Shown piece by piece: positions 25,081 through 36,930 of a stretch of 64,000 bases of DNA (positions within the stretch are counted from its first letter, which is position 1; every line of letters starts with the position of its first letter). The notes under the pieces were generated by a model that did not search any database, had not been told where the DNA came from, and saw only the letters and a list, made by a program, of their open reading frames with translations. This DNA comes from Hormiphora californensis (taxonomy: Eukaryota > Ctenophora > Tentaculata > Cydippida > Pleurobrachiidae), in the NCBI GenBank assembly GCA_020137815.1, contig CM035360.1, positions 3,416,578 through 3,480,577 on the forward strand. The letters are read 5' to 3'. Made by a program: the position numbers and the translations under genes.

Positions 25081-27981
25081 CCTAACCCATCTCTTCTTTA
25101 TCTGTTCCCATTAGCTGTTGAGATGTACCCGCCAGCCTCACAAACCCAACCACCCAACAACAAAAAGGAACTAGGACCAGTATCAGGAACACCGAACGGT
25201 GAGGCGGAACCAAAAAAAAGAAAGATGTCTCGGCCCGACGCACAGCCCTCACCACCCAAGCCCAGCCACCATACCCAACCACGCCCACAGAGCTACAAAA
25301 CCGCTCAACAGCAGATGGGAAAAAAAAACTGTAGGGAGGAAGACGGAAAGAAGGGAGAGAGAGAGGGAAAGAGGAGCACACGAAAAACGCACTACCACAA
25401 GAAACGTTTACAAGCAACGTACGCAGAATATAAATAGTGTGCGTCAATAGCCGATCACGTTAGAGTCGTGACACTCAACCCCGCTCATGAATCTCCTCCA
25501 TCGTTGTCAAGGAGACACCGAAACTCGAAATTCCATATTTTGGGGGAGTGTGTCCCGAAATCCTGGGGGTGGGGGGATATAACTCAGTTTAACATGGGGT
25601 TAACATGACAAACATGGGCGTTAACATGAGCAAACGAAGGGGAGGAACTAGGAGGATACTTGATCTTACTATATAATGCGAAAGGGGTGAACTTGATCCC
25701 CCCATGTGTTGTGGTGCGTCCATAAATCGTCGTCATCAAAGATCAGATCACACACCCAACATGCATGATTAGATCACCCCACTGGGATTCAGATCCCCCC
25801 ACCCATGATCAGCTCATCCCATTGAGGAATCCAGATCACCCCACCCATGATCAGATCACCCCACTGAGGATCATCCAGTGAGTATCAGATCCACATTTCA
25901 CCCGAGTAGTCCACTGTGCGTGATGAGATCCCCAATTAGAGTAGAAAAGTGGCGAAGACAGAGGAGAGACAGACAGAGGACAGAGAGAATGAGCGACGGG
26001 CCCGGCCCTTTCGGCCGAAAGCCGATAATTACATTGACTAGTTGTTTTTAAAGTGAATCTTGCACCCTTGAAAAAGTTGATTGCAATCTGGCTGATAGAT
26101 GTTGGCAACACGAACTCAGCTCAGATCCCACATTAACCAGAAACACTACGGCGGATGGCGACGTGGGACTTGGGTGATATATGCAGGTTAAACTTGGGGA
26201 TGCTCAACATTCGACTCTATCCTTTACCAGAGTCAAATTATATCCAACACCGTACCTGTCAACCAGTGTTAATTAGTGTCAATTAGTACATCTTACCAAC
26301 ATATTTGAATTAATATTTTTCGATTTGTAAAATGTGTCTCCCTTCTAAACCGTTTTTTAAAAAGAGAAATTCCCCTCCCATTGATGTTCTTACCTCTTTG
26401 TTTTTAAAAAGAGCGGGTGGTCCCAGAACATACAAGACGTCCACTTAGCTGCCATGATTGGCGTATACTATATTCCTAGAAGACTGCCTCGCCATGCTAG
26501 TACCATTCCCCTCTGTCCCGTTAATAGGTTGAGGGAGAGGGCATGCCTATATCGACCTTTATCAGGCATAATCTTTAATTGTACTGCTACATTGCTGGCA
26601 GTCTGGATCTGACAGCTCAAGACTTGAGTGCTCGATTTGTACACTAGCAGCGCTCGTTAGGATGCCACAACGGCTACAGCTACTTTTGTACATTCACATC
26701 TTTTAGGGACGTGAGCACAACAGACTTTTACTTCATAGGCATAGCCATGCCAGGAGAGAGAGATGAGAGGAGGAGAGTTAAAAGCATCCAAGAGGACACA
26801 CCCCTGACTTACGTTACGATGCCGGCTCACGAACATGGACAGGAAATCCGCGAGACTCCCAGAGGACACAAACGCAAATCAGCAACATGCAGGGACGAGA
26901 CCTGCCAGAGGACCGTAACTAGAGATCAGAATGCACGAACTGATTGATGTCCAATCGATCCCTGCTCCCACGAAGCAGACCGATGCTAGACCGATGCACA
27001 CGGAGACCTTGAGCTAGCAGACTAACATGCCATCTGACAGATACCAGGCACATCATTGCAGAGACGTCATCCAGGGGGCCACAACAGAACAGCATGTTAT
27101 TCCCGCATAAGAAGCGCCACGCAGAGGACGCAGATAGAGAGAGTACGAAGAGAGGAGACCGAGAGGAGCGAAGGCGGAGGAATACGATCAACGCGCACAG
27201 TCTGCCAAGACAAGGAAGAAGAGAGCGAAGATGAGAGAGAGGAGATGAGAACCGGCATGGACAGAAGCAACGGACCCGGAGGGAACGAGCGAGAAAGAGA
27301 TGAGGAGAGACGAGGAGAGAGAGAGGGAGACTAGGAGGACAGGGATAGGGAGCAGGGAGATGAGAGGAGAGGGAGAGAGAGAGAGAGAGAGAGAGAGAAT
27401 TTAGGTCATGAAAGCCTCATATCACGTGACTTACCTAAAGTTTTCTCTATGCCCCCTGAAAGACGGCTTGATGGGCGAATTCTGGTCTGAAGCCCGAACG
27501 GTATTAGAATGTACGATATTCACTTTCTAGATCTCCACGGTTTCCCTTTAGACGGGAAAATAACACCAGATGCGTGTCACAAGGAGTCACTCGATAAAGT
27601 ATTGTGCTGGGGACACACTCCCACTCCCTACTGCGTCTCACACCTGGAGATTGGAAAACAGGTGACTTTATAACTAGGGATCACACCTGAAAATTGAGTC
27701 AGCCAATTAATGAGTGCCTAGCCATCACCCTGGTTGAGACAACATGACTATTTTCTGCTGTGCTGTCTGTAAATCGAATAAATAGCATGGTTAAAAAGAG
27801 TGATTTGAAGGACATAAAGTTAACTGAAAGTCAGAGACAGATCCTGCGTGCTCAGTAAATTAGCAATCAATTAGTAGTTACTAATAGTAGTAATAATTAC
27901 CACTATACTAGTGTACCTGTAATGTTGTCCAACGATGAATACATCCAGCCTACCATCGCATTTCCACTAGTCGGAGGTTAC
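25081..27981. other. Intergenic, with one basic open frame and GA-rich sequence
   Basis: A plus-strand open frame at 25123-25437 encodes a Pro/Lys/Arg-rich 104-residue product with an NLS-like EPKKRKMS. It follows the composition of the DNA, and I cannot support it as a gene. GA-rich sequence runs at 27120-27400 and ends in a (GA)n tract at 27364-27400. GATC-rich tandem copies lie at 25745-25885. Confidence 0.4.
25745..25885. repeat. Degenerate tandem repeat, GATCAGATCACCCCAC unit
   Basis: Four to five imperfect copies of a roughly 28-33 bp unit containing CCCATGATCAGATCACCCCA, varying by small substitutions. Confidence 0.8.
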
Positions 27982-30900
27982 ATTCCCGTCAAATATTGAT
28001 AGTTGTCCGTTTGACCAGGTAGAAACACTGGGGTTAGCTTTGTGGAAGTTAGTGTGAGGGGTGTAGTTTGCAGTGTGAGGATAGTGTTGTGTGTTCCTGG
28101 TTGTTGTTCGTGTGTTGTGTGCCAGGATGAGTGACAGTGTTTCAGTATCCCGTGCACCGTGTGTCCCAGTAATTAAAGCGGGTATTGACCCTGTGATTTC
28201 AGCACTCATGGTTAAGTATGCATCTTTTGCGTCCGCTCGCGTCTGCAGCAATGTTACAGTGTACAAACCAAAAAAAGCAAACAGACAGACAAACCAACAA
28301 AAAGCCAGACAAACAAACACAACAAACAAACAAAACAAAACAAACAAACAAACAAAACAAACAAACAAACAAGCAAGCAAACAAACATGTTATGTAATAT
28401 GTACATGAAACTCATGTTGAGTCCCTGATTGAGCGTCCTGTTTTGTAAGTGGAGGGCCATCTTTTCGTGGCATGTCTCATCGTATTTCTCTTTTCTGGTT
28501 GCTGAGTTCAAACAAACTCTTCCTGAAAAATGGTACGTCGCGTGTTACCTTGCCCGACAAAATTTGTACAAGGGGTTTAAAACAAGTTGCGGGAGTTTAT
28601 ACTTAATACAGCATGCCCGTCTAGTGTACTACATAGTCAGATGACTTTGCCGTCCAGTATACTTAATAGTCAAGAGCCTTGACCCGTCCAGTGTAATTAC
28701 ATAGTCAGATGCCCGCCCGTCCAGTATGTACTTACATAGTCAGATGCCTTGCCGTCAGGTACGTACATAGTCAGAGTGCTGCCACGTCCATACTGTTACT
28801 TACATAGTCAGATGCTCTGCCCGTCCAATACACCGCGGTAGAAGAACCCATGGCTTGTTAGGTACACCAAACTCTCCCGGGCAACACGTTTCCAATATAA
28901 CTGGAGGTATATGGGTTATAGTTAAGGTTACTGTAATGATAGTTAATAACAGTTGTAGTAATTAATAACCAGCACTATGAAGTAATTATAGTAAGTAAAA
29001 TTTATTATGTGAAATAACTGGGAAGCTGATGCTGTAAGGGTAAGTAAATGGTTCCTATTTATTAGTAAGGCGTTCAAGTTATTAGTAAGTTCCTAGTTAC
29101 ATACCAGGCAGTAGAGCGAAAATGACCAGTTCCAATAAGGAGAATGTTCATAATACCACCTATAGTTGCGGGGACTGAGGGCACTGTACTGATGTGCATT
29201 AGTCGCAAGACAGGCCAGGCGAGGGAAGGGGGAATAGTATGAGGGGTTGGTTGCGAAGGGGAAAATGAATTTCAGGTTACAATTCAGGATGTTAAGTTAG
29301 GGTGCAGTGTTTACCTCGATAACCCGTCTTCAAATGGTTAAGATCCAGTCCATAGACAGAGTCCTGTCATAGGGGAACGCGAGACAACCCATATACACCG
29401 CTCTGGTATTGGGTGGAGGGTGGTTAGTAAACAGTCATGGGGCCCCAACAGTTCAGAATTGATCTACTGAACCCTCACAGAGCGCCACTGTGTGAGCCAC
29501 ACAAGCTCAGAAATATATGCTTACGAGTGTGGTTGCTTGTAGGTAACACTATGGTTAGGGCAGATATGTGCGTAAATCATCAAATGATTATAAACGTGGA
29601 ACCTTGTTGTGTGGATTAGATGACCTGAGTTAGTAGAATAGTTGCCTGGGTAACGATGTTAACGATCTTTCTATCAATTTTGGGAGAGTAACCATGGTAA
29701 ACTATAGTACTCACGATGCCAAAAAAGAGGAACATTGTAAAGAAGGTTTGGGAAAGGAGAGAGAAGAAATACCAAGATTAGGAAGCCATCAGTGGTAGTG
29801 AAATATCCAAAAAACTGAAATTAGAGAGTGTTACCATGGAAAACCTGATTAATAAACAGTGCATAGATATTATCCCTCAACACGTAATAGGGTTGAACTT
29901 GATCGTGACCGAACCTTGAGGATGACTGTCAGCAGAGAAGAAGTAAAGAAGACTATAGAGAATCGCTGTAGTACACCAGGCGGCCCCACATGATCGTGTC
30001 AGATAACCCCATCATCCGCATCGTCTCCCTCATCTTACCACACTTCTCCTGCCCATTAAAATATTTTATAAAGGAGCAGTACCAGTTCCTGTACGGATTT
30101 GGTTTCGGGGACAACTAAAACGGGACTGGCTAAACGATCAGGAAAGCGATTAGGGGGAGGGTTAGGGTCATGCCTGGTTATATTCAACATTTATTAGTGT
30201 GTTACCTACCCCTATTATATCGGTGGCAACAGATTTTCCGCTGATCATAGAGCTATGATGAAGGCCAAAGGGAAGGGAATAATATCGGCATGACATACGT
30301 TACAAAATATCATCAGAACTCTCAGGTTCTGGCGTGGTCTGAAATGGGAAGTTGTATTACATACATTGACACTTGCACTAGAGAAAGTGGGAAGTGGGAA
30401 ATTGACTGGGAAGTGTGAAGGGACCCTCAAAGGAGGGTTTCAAAACCAGAACAATATACAAACATTAAAAGAGTACACAAATCTACTAAAATGACTGATT
30501 TACTGAATTTTTTTACCCTAAGAAGCGTCGTAGCTGGTAGAAAAGTTGCACCCTTGTATTTTAGTATTGCCAGCCGATCATTTGTTGTACGCCAGGAATC
30601 CTGGAGTCGTATCTAAATGGTGGTCATGATTATGTTGTATCTAAATGGTTGTCATGGTACTGTCGTACTAAATGGTTGTCATGCAGTTACTGTTGTATCT
30701 AAATGGTTGTCATGGTTACTGTTGTATCTAAATGGTTGTCATGGTTACTGTTGTATCTAAATGGTTGTCATTGTATCTAACTCTAAAAACATACATTCTA
30801 AAATCTAAAGTCTATATCACACTACTTACGTGTCACTGCTGAAAGAAAAGGCTCCTGAACCAGTTTCAAACAGGTCTTTTATACCAAATGAATTATACTC

Positions 30901-32037
30901 TACATAGCCGTCATCAGTTTCAGTAGACCCTAGAAAAAGTTGGTACAGTCTGACCCCGATTTAGGGACAACCTCGGGGGAAAGGCTCTTGTCCACTAAAT
31001 GGGTGTGGTGTCCATTTAAATCGGGGTCAAATAGTAATTTCCTATATCGGGGGAAAAAAATCCTGTCCCTAATGCGGGGGCCACTAAACGGGGGGCCCTA
31101 AATCGGGGTCCGACTGTAGTATGATAGATCTAGTTGTGCACGCCATTCGGCGCCATTAATTTTCGCCAATTGGCGCCACGTGGCGAATCCATTTAGCAAT
31201 CGCCATTGTTCGCCATTCGCCAAATGTTGGCGATAAATCGCCAGTGGCGATGCGAATAAGTCCGGGAAAATACATTCACATCGACAAATGGCGCCACATG
31301 ACGATTTGGCGACAATATTTTATTGATTTTCAAAGCAGAGCACTCGTCTTTCGGCGCCATTCGTCGTCATTTGGTGCCATTTGGCGATACTTCGCACTCG
31401 TTAGATTTTGGCGCCATTTGACATTTGTTGGCCGTGTCATATCATTTGGCGCCAAATGGTGCAAAAAAACTAGATCTATCATACTAGCGAAAAAGTAAAA
31501 GTTGTTACAGAATTAAGTTAACAAGATAGATAACTCCTTCAGTTAGATGTTCACAAATAAATGAATTACCTTGAACTATACTGACAGTGTATTTAATATC
31601 TTGATCCGTTAGTGTATCAAATACACCTGAAACAAAGAACATATTATAGTAACCTTAGTTAATCCATTGAATATATAGCAATAAATAGCCTTGCTTATAT
31701 ACAATTTAACGACTAGCCTTGTTTAAAACTATATTGTATACCAGCTATTATAGATGTGGGGTTGCTGGCATGGTAGGTTTTCAAATCCTCCGTTGTCGGA
31801 AATATCAGGAACGTTGGTTCACCAGATTCATTGCTGAAATCAATTTAACCGTTAACACACCAACATATAACTCGTAACTAAATCGGACGACTGTTTCAAA
31901 AAAACACTTCTTACATTTTCTCGACAACATCAGTATAGTTGCTATTTTTGTCTATGATTGTTACAGTCGTGTACTGTCGAATGTAGATTCTTTACTGTAC
32001 ACCTCCAGTTTGTTGGCTTCATTCACAATTTTCTCAA
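27982..32037 (-). CDS. Unidentified multi-exon gene, partial at both ends, one exon frame-broken
   Basis: Exons supported by AG/GT edges and matching phases: 31915-32037, 31742-31833, 31570-31626, 30830-30929, 30299-30377 and, less surely, 27982-28242. Readable pieces include DICTATED-by-phase segments such as EPTFLIFPTTEDLKTYHASN, then TDQDIKYTVSIVQ, then FETGSGAFSFSSD. The order of a hydrophobic FLIFPTTEDL strand followed by a VSIVQG strand faintly recalls fasciclin (FAS1) domains, but this is a guess. In the first exon the 5' and 3' halves are open in different frames, switching near 31945-31965, as after a 1-nt indel. The last exon listed is the weakest. Start codon and C-terminus were not found. 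MITEs occupy the intron 30930-31569. Confidence 0.42.
28300..28386. repeat. (AAAC)n microsatellite
   Basis: AAAC/AAACAA repeats with drift. The open frames across it (Phe/Cys/Val/Leu on the minus strand) reflect the repeat. Confidence 0.95.
28612..28832. repeat. Tandem repeat of about 36 bp, ACATAGTCAGATGC core
   Basis: Six imperfect copies carrying CGTCCAGT followed by TACATAGTCAGATGC. Copies differ by small indels, so the unit length drifts between about 30 and 38 bp. Confidence 0.88.
28833..30298. other. Intron or intergenic, no exon recognised
   Basis: AT-rich sequence with TAAT/ATTAGTAAG words near 28940-29100. If the exon at 27982-28242 belongs to the minus-strand gene, this is its intron. 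No mobile-element protein or RNA gene was recognised. Confidence 0.45.
30608..30780. repeat. Tandem repeat, 29-bp unit TATCTAAATGGTTGTCATGG
   Basis: Six copies. The middle copies are identical and the outer ones drift. It lies in the intron 30378-30829 of the unidentified minus-strand gene. Confidence 0.93.
30944..31118. mobile_element. Tc1/pogo-like MITE, 175 bp
   Basis: Terminal inverted repeats of about 22 bp, TACAGTCTGACCCCGATTTA on the left and the inverse of TACAGTCGGACCCCGATTTA on the right, with TA at both edges. Internal copies of AAATCGGGG and CACTAAA-like words. Non-coding, same family as 8079-8166. Confidence 0.85.
31117..31486. mobile_element. MITE with perfect 19-bp ends and a GGCGCCA-rich core
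   Basis: Perfect inverted ends TAGTATGATAGATCTAGTT at 31117-31135 and 31468-31486. The 330-bp core is filled with more than a dozen variants of TTTGGCGCCATTTGGCG in both orientations. It abuts the pogo-like MITE so closely that the two share the TA at 31117-31118. No coding capacity. Confidence 0.9.
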
Positions 32038-32491
32038 CTGAAAAGAAATGGGTGTGATGCACATCATATCAGTTTGGATTAGCTGCCATTAATTCACAAA
32101 ATCCCACCATCACAAACCTTCGTCAGAGTAGGGTGCGAAAGCATAGACGTACGATCCGTGAAGGCTAATACTCCAAATATTAAACTCAGTTTGTGGCTGA
32201 GATGTGGTTTCTGGGGGGGGGGGGGGGGTTGATTACAGGGTCGGGTTGATCGAGTCGGTAAATGGAGTTGGTAGAGAAAAAGAACTACGCGTGTTAGCGG
32301 CAATTTTGTCGGCATAGAATCTGTTGTAGAACGTGTAATGATGAAAGTGCTAGGAAATTCTTTTCGCATAGCTCCAATTTCTACCGACTATTCTTACCGA
32401 CTCGATCATCCCGACCCCGTAATCCGCCCTATCAGTGTAAATAATTTAGTTATACATTAGGTTATAAAGAAATTAGAACATACAATATGCT
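32038..32491. other. Non-coding, with a G homopolymer
   Basis: Upstream of the first recognised exon of the minus-strand gene. Contains a run of about 15 G near 32214-32228 and the near-repeats TTACAGGGTCGGG and its inverse at 32405-32425. No exon could be supported. Confidence 0.4.
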
Positions 32492-32631
32492 TCGTCATAT
32501 ATTGGCCGGGCGCACAGCACCGCCCAAAACGTTGTCCACGACAACAAAGACACACTCTGCTGACATAAAATGCTTTTTGGACGTCGTGGACAACGCTTTG
32601 AGCAGTGCTATACGGCCCGCCAATATGACGA
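32492..32631. mobile_element. 140-bp foldback element
   Basis: Arms 32492-32542 and 32583-32631 are inverse copies with several mismatches, sharing GTTGTCCACGAC and TCGTCATAT. The loop is about 40 bp. Typical of a short MITE without coding capacity. Confidence 0.85.
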
Positions 32632-32978
32632 CTGTTAGACAGATGGTTGTAATTTTCATATTTTCTTTACCAAGGCAGCTCCACTCTGGTTTCATGCTCA
32701 TCCTATTTCTCTAAGAAACTGAATGCGAGATGCAGATCACCACTGAGGCAAAGAGTAATTCGAGAGGACCGTACCTTTTTTGCCACTGAAAGAATTTACA
32801 CGATGATAATCAAACTTACTAGCAACAAGTTGAATAGTGGTAACCAAACAATAGCAAAGGTAATTAATTAAGTAATTAATTAATAAGGGTAATTAAACAC
32901 GCAGTCCAGTCTTACCAGGAGCAGGAAATTCTTTCTCGTTAGGAATAAGAGCTGGTTAGCCTCCGTCCAGCCATGGCA

Positions 32979-33070
32979 CCACTGTTCCAATATATACCAC
33001 TGTTCCAATATATAACTTTCAAATAACCACTGTTCCAATATACACCACTGTTTTCCAATATATACCACTG
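32979..33070. repeat. Tandem repeat CCACTGTTCCAATATATA
   Basis: Five imperfect copies of an 18-22 bp unit, one split by an inserted ACTTTCAAATA-like stretch. The remaining sequence between 32632 and 33379 shows no gene. Confidence 0.9.
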
Positions 33071-33379
33071 TGCTCTTAGCCGGTCATATCTGTGTTAAAA
33101 AGTAAATGACAATATCCAGTGTTCATTGACTCAATCAGTAGACTACTAGGGTAGGGTGAGAGAAACGATCATATATAATTGGTGCTTATTTTAAAGTTTG
33201 GTGTATAAAGATCAAACATTTCACATGTAACACCGCAATTAAATCGTATATACTCACACTAGTAAACGGAAACGGGCCCTTTTTTATGAAGCTTAATGTA
33301 ATCTTTAAATCAACTAAAACGTACGAGTAATTACTAAAACTAGGGTTAACAAGTTTCAAGTTCAAGACAAAACAACAAC

Positions 33380-33385
33380 TTTATT
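33380..33385 (-). terminator. Polyadenylation signal AATAAA of the DUF1295-like gene
   Basis: Plus-strand TTTATT reads AATAAA on the minus strand, about 40 bp after the inferred stop at 33424-33426. Position and spacing suit the gene above. Confidence 0.6.
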
Positions 33386-33423
33386 TCAGTCTTGGTCCAT
33401 TTCAGAAGCGAGGTTTCAGACAA

Positions 33424-34224
33424 TTAGCTACTCTTGATTTTCTTGCCAGCGCCGATAAATGGTAGCAAACAGGGGTGTTCTCCATATACCTCACATACTC
33501 CTCCTCATCCCCACCACTTTTCAATACCAGACTTCTCCAGCATTGGAACTCCAGAAAGATAGGTTATCTGGAGAGCCGTTAGGGTGGGACACAGAACGGA
33601 GAGAGGTAGGCGAGGGGTGAGGTGAAGAAGGGTACCGCAGCGAGCCACAATCGTACCATAGTACCATTTCTCCGAAATAGTTGGGGTGACGTGAGATACT
33701 CCACAGACCTGTCGTTATGAACCTTCCCTTGTTAGACGGGTCGGCACGGAACATGGTTTTCTGGTAGTCCGCAACAGTTTCAAATACCAAACCAAACAGG
33801 TAGAGGGACCAACCGATCGTGGAGAGAACTTCCCTTTCTGCGTTGACCGAGCTACCTTGGAAGACAAAGATAGATGGAATCATGTTGAGATATACCCACG
33901 CTCCTGAATCATCCAGACTTTGAAAAACCTCGATTTATCTTTTTTGATTTCCCTAAATCGTTTGTCTTCTCCCTCTTTCAGAACTCGTGCAAGGAGGAAG
34001 GTGCCAAGTTTCCCGGCCCAAAGGCAGATACAACTGCACTGGATGAACTTGAACTTTTCGAGGGTTTCATCTGTATTTTGGTAGTACGAAACCGTGCCAC
34101 ACAGAATGAAAGTTAGGGAACCAACGAAATCAAAGAATTTCTCGGTGTCAAGAAGTAGAGCAACCGATCCGAAAAGAGCCTGAATACCGAAGTCCAGTAA
34201 GAAAATAAGCCCGAACAAATCCAT
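33424..34224 (-). pseudogene. DUF1295 / steroid 5-alpha-reductase-like membrane protein, frame-broken
   Basis: Family members are multi-pass membrane reductases of steroid or lipid substrates; the substrate here is unknown. The ATG at 34222-34224 opens 115 codons of hydrophobic segments (FGLIFLLDFGIQALFGSVAL). The next frame (from 33883) carries the family core: GRFITTGLWSISRHPNYFGE at about 33670-33730. Homology then continues in further frames: LWLAAVPFF, YLSGVPMLEKSGIEKWWG, EEEYVRYMENTP and a likely end LPFIGAGKKIKSS. I see frame breaks near 33900, 33655, 33585, 33510 and probably 33472, mostly beside short homopolymers. No intron is needed. All family segments are present in order with an AATAAA after the end, so assembly indels are as likely as a true pseudogene. 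Confidence 0.75.
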
Positions 34225-36359
34225 GATGCCGGTCCCGGGCTCCCCTACTCCCTAATGAGAAAGGAGTTATTAGCGGTACAAAAGACATAACATACCCATA
34301 GCGACGGGGGGGGGGGGGGGGGGGTTCGGGATAAGTGGTTTCAACAGGCATCCACAAAAATTTAGTAGTAAAAAAAATTTTTCCACCCGTCCCCCTTACT
34401 TTTTTCTACACTTTACTGATACGTTAGGATCTGGGTGTTTTGTGGCATGTTTACAGGTGTCCATTGCCAAAAAAGTCCCGGGTACCTGCAGAAAGTCCGT
34501 TTAAAGCGATTGACCCGTTTTTTGGGAAATTTTGGCGCAGCGCGTGTATTTAAAAAGGGGGGAAATCCTAAATTTTCCAGGAATCTCAGGTCAAGTCGTT
34601 TGAAAAAACGCCTTTAAAATGAATCAACCCGCCAAACCTCACCTTTTGGGCTAACCCAAAGTTATTAAAGGGAAATGTAAAGGGCCCAAACCCAAAAACC
34701 CAAAACCCAAACCAAATCCAAAACCGTACTTTAGCCCTTCCCCAAAAAATAAATACCGTGACTGTGACACCCAATTGGAAAAACGTTGCGGCCCCGTTTA
34801 CGCGCGGCGGGATAAGGGCAGCGCTTTCAAAATCCAAACACCCAGTTTTAAAGACTTCCCGTTTTTTTAAAGTCGGATTTTTTGAAGTTGTCCCCCCCCT
34901 CTTCGTGGCGGAATGTTTTGCGGACTCAATTTTTAACGGGGGGGTGCGCGTAAAAAATTGTAAATTTCAATGCGCAGTCATAGAGATTACAAATTTAAAG
35001 GGGAAGAACACCACCTTTTCCCTTTTGGTTGTCATGGTAACGAGAAGGTGTCAAATTGGAAAGAGTGTGATAATCCCCCCGTGGGTTTCTCCGTAAATTT
35101 CCAAACCCCGACTAATAAGGCCCCCCCTTGTTACACCTCGCTTTGATATGGCTTCATTGATAATGGGGGTGTGATAACCCCCCCGTGGGTTCTTCCGTAA
35201 CATTTCCAAAATTTTCCCATGATTTAAAAAGGGCCCCCCGTTAATTACACACTGCTTTGATATGGTTCATCTAGAGACCTGTGTTTGGTTAGAATGGTGT
35301 ATATGCCCTTCCATGGACCCTTTTTCACCCAAATAGAATAGGGGTTTTTTGTTGTACCCATAATTTACAAGATCCCCCGAAAGTGTACACGGAGTAGCAG
35401 CAGCCCACACCGGTATACTACTAAAAAAACAAATTTTTAATATTTTTGAATACAATTTAAAAAATTTCCCCAAAATACAATATTGTTAAAAAATCACTGA
35501 TTTTTAAAAAACAATTAAGTATTATTATTTCAAACGTCTATGTCTTTTGCATTTCCTGTGGTGGGCTTGGATTGAAGTTTAGCTTTTTGGAGATTCACCC
35601 GCAGGAGGCCACCTTTAGTTAGGGGCGGGGGGCTTTTTGAATTGGAAAAAAAAAACGAAAACCCGCAAATTTCTTCACCCAAAGTATCCCAATGGTCCCC
35701 AGGAACACCAAAAGTTTTGTCCGGTGGGATGAAGGGCGAGGGTCCCTTTCCCGGGTTTTTATGCATGCGCGTCAAGTATGTGGGGGGGACACAAAAATCG
35801 GAAAAAAAAAATTTGGGGTTTTTGGGCCCGGAAAAAAAGGGCTACCCCGACCCGGAAACCCCGTGTTTTGTGGGGGGGTTTTTAGCATGTCAAATTTATG
35901 ATTAAAACCCTTTTCTAATGAGAAAATTCTAATTACGAAATAATTATCGAAAAATTGTAAAATTGGAGTTTTGACCCAGAAAAAAAAAACTATTCCCACC
36001 GGAATCATCGTTTTGTGGGGGTAGGCAGGTCAAAATTTACCCTCAACCCATTTATAATGAGATAATTGCATAATTAGTGACCAATTATCGACAAACTTTA
36101 AAAAAGAGTTTTTTTAAAACCCGGGAAAAAAGGCCCCGGTAATACCCCTCCCCTCCTACCTGATACCCCTCAGACCCTGCTTATATACCCCTTAATCCCA
36201 CTAAAAAACTCCTCTAAAACCCACAGGTAGCCCTCTGACCCCCACCCCATCCCCCCAGACCCTCCCAGATACCTTACTGATAAAAACCCCTTATTACCGA
36301 AAACCCTTAGAATGCCAGCACCCCCCAAACCCCAAATTTGATACCCTCTGATCCACCCT
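34225..36359. other. Homopolymer-inflated block, likely low-quality assembly, with two local duplications
   Basis: Runs of G, C, A and T of 5-19 bases occur every few dozen bases (for example about 19 G at 34306-34324), unlike most of the window. Two tandem duplications differ mainly in homopolymer length: 35068-35148 against 35170-35272, and about 35866-36005 against 36010-36140. The last 200 bp are C-rich TACCCCT repeats. No gene recognised. Confidence 0.6.
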
Positions 36360-36916
36360 TTTTAAGATGAGTCTTTCAAGAGCTGTGGCAGGGGGATGCA
36401 AAGGGCTGGGATGAGGCCGTTGCTGTACAATCCGCAAACCGACCAACGATGCCGGGGGGTCAAAGAGATACAGCGATATAAAAGGGGGCAATAAAATGAA
36501 ATGCTAAATACAAAGTAAAAATAGAAACTACGTTCAAGTGTCTCAAACTCAAGAGTCTCTCTGATGCACAGTTGGGTATCGGTGCAGCGTCCCCGAGAAT
36601 GATTCGTCACATCCTTTTATAATCCATCCATCGTCTCTGCAGAACTCCGTGACCTTCGTGTCTCCAATCTCGTGACCAACGGGGAGTAGTTTTAACATCG
36701 TCGTATCGCTGGTGCTAACTCCGATAAGCGGTTGTTCTGTCATCATGATGTCAACTCTGCTAAGAGCATACTGCTTAGTGGGCGCGACCTTTATGCTGAG
36801 ATAAGAAACTTTTAACTATGGCTACTGTGTAGTGCTGGGAATAAACCTGCTTTACATGAGAGCCTGTTTAGGATAAAACCTGTTTGTCTGTTCGAATGAC
36901 AAACCATGTTACAACA
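36360..36916 (-). repeat. 3' LTR of the Gypsy element
   Basis: Matches 42811-43377 with only scattered differences from about 36445 on. Positions 36360-36440 differ by many small indels. Ends CA at 36916 in plus orientation (GTTACAACA). Confidence 0.92.
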
Positions 36917-36918
36917 GA

Positions 36919-36930
36919 TCCTTCTCTTTT
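36919..36930 (-). promoter_or_regulatory. Polypurine tract of the Gypsy element
   Basis: Minus-strand AAAAGAGAAGGA immediately before the 3' LTR, the expected place for the plus-strand DNA primer. Confidence 0.6.

Noticed and set aside
25123-25437. Basic 104-codon open frame with an NLS-like motif
   Set aside because: Composition follows the A-rich/GA-rich DNA; no second line of evidence for a gene.
28612-28832. Regularly spaced repeats that might suggest a CRISPR array
   Set aside because: Repeats vary in sequence and length, there are no unique spacers, and the genome is animal.
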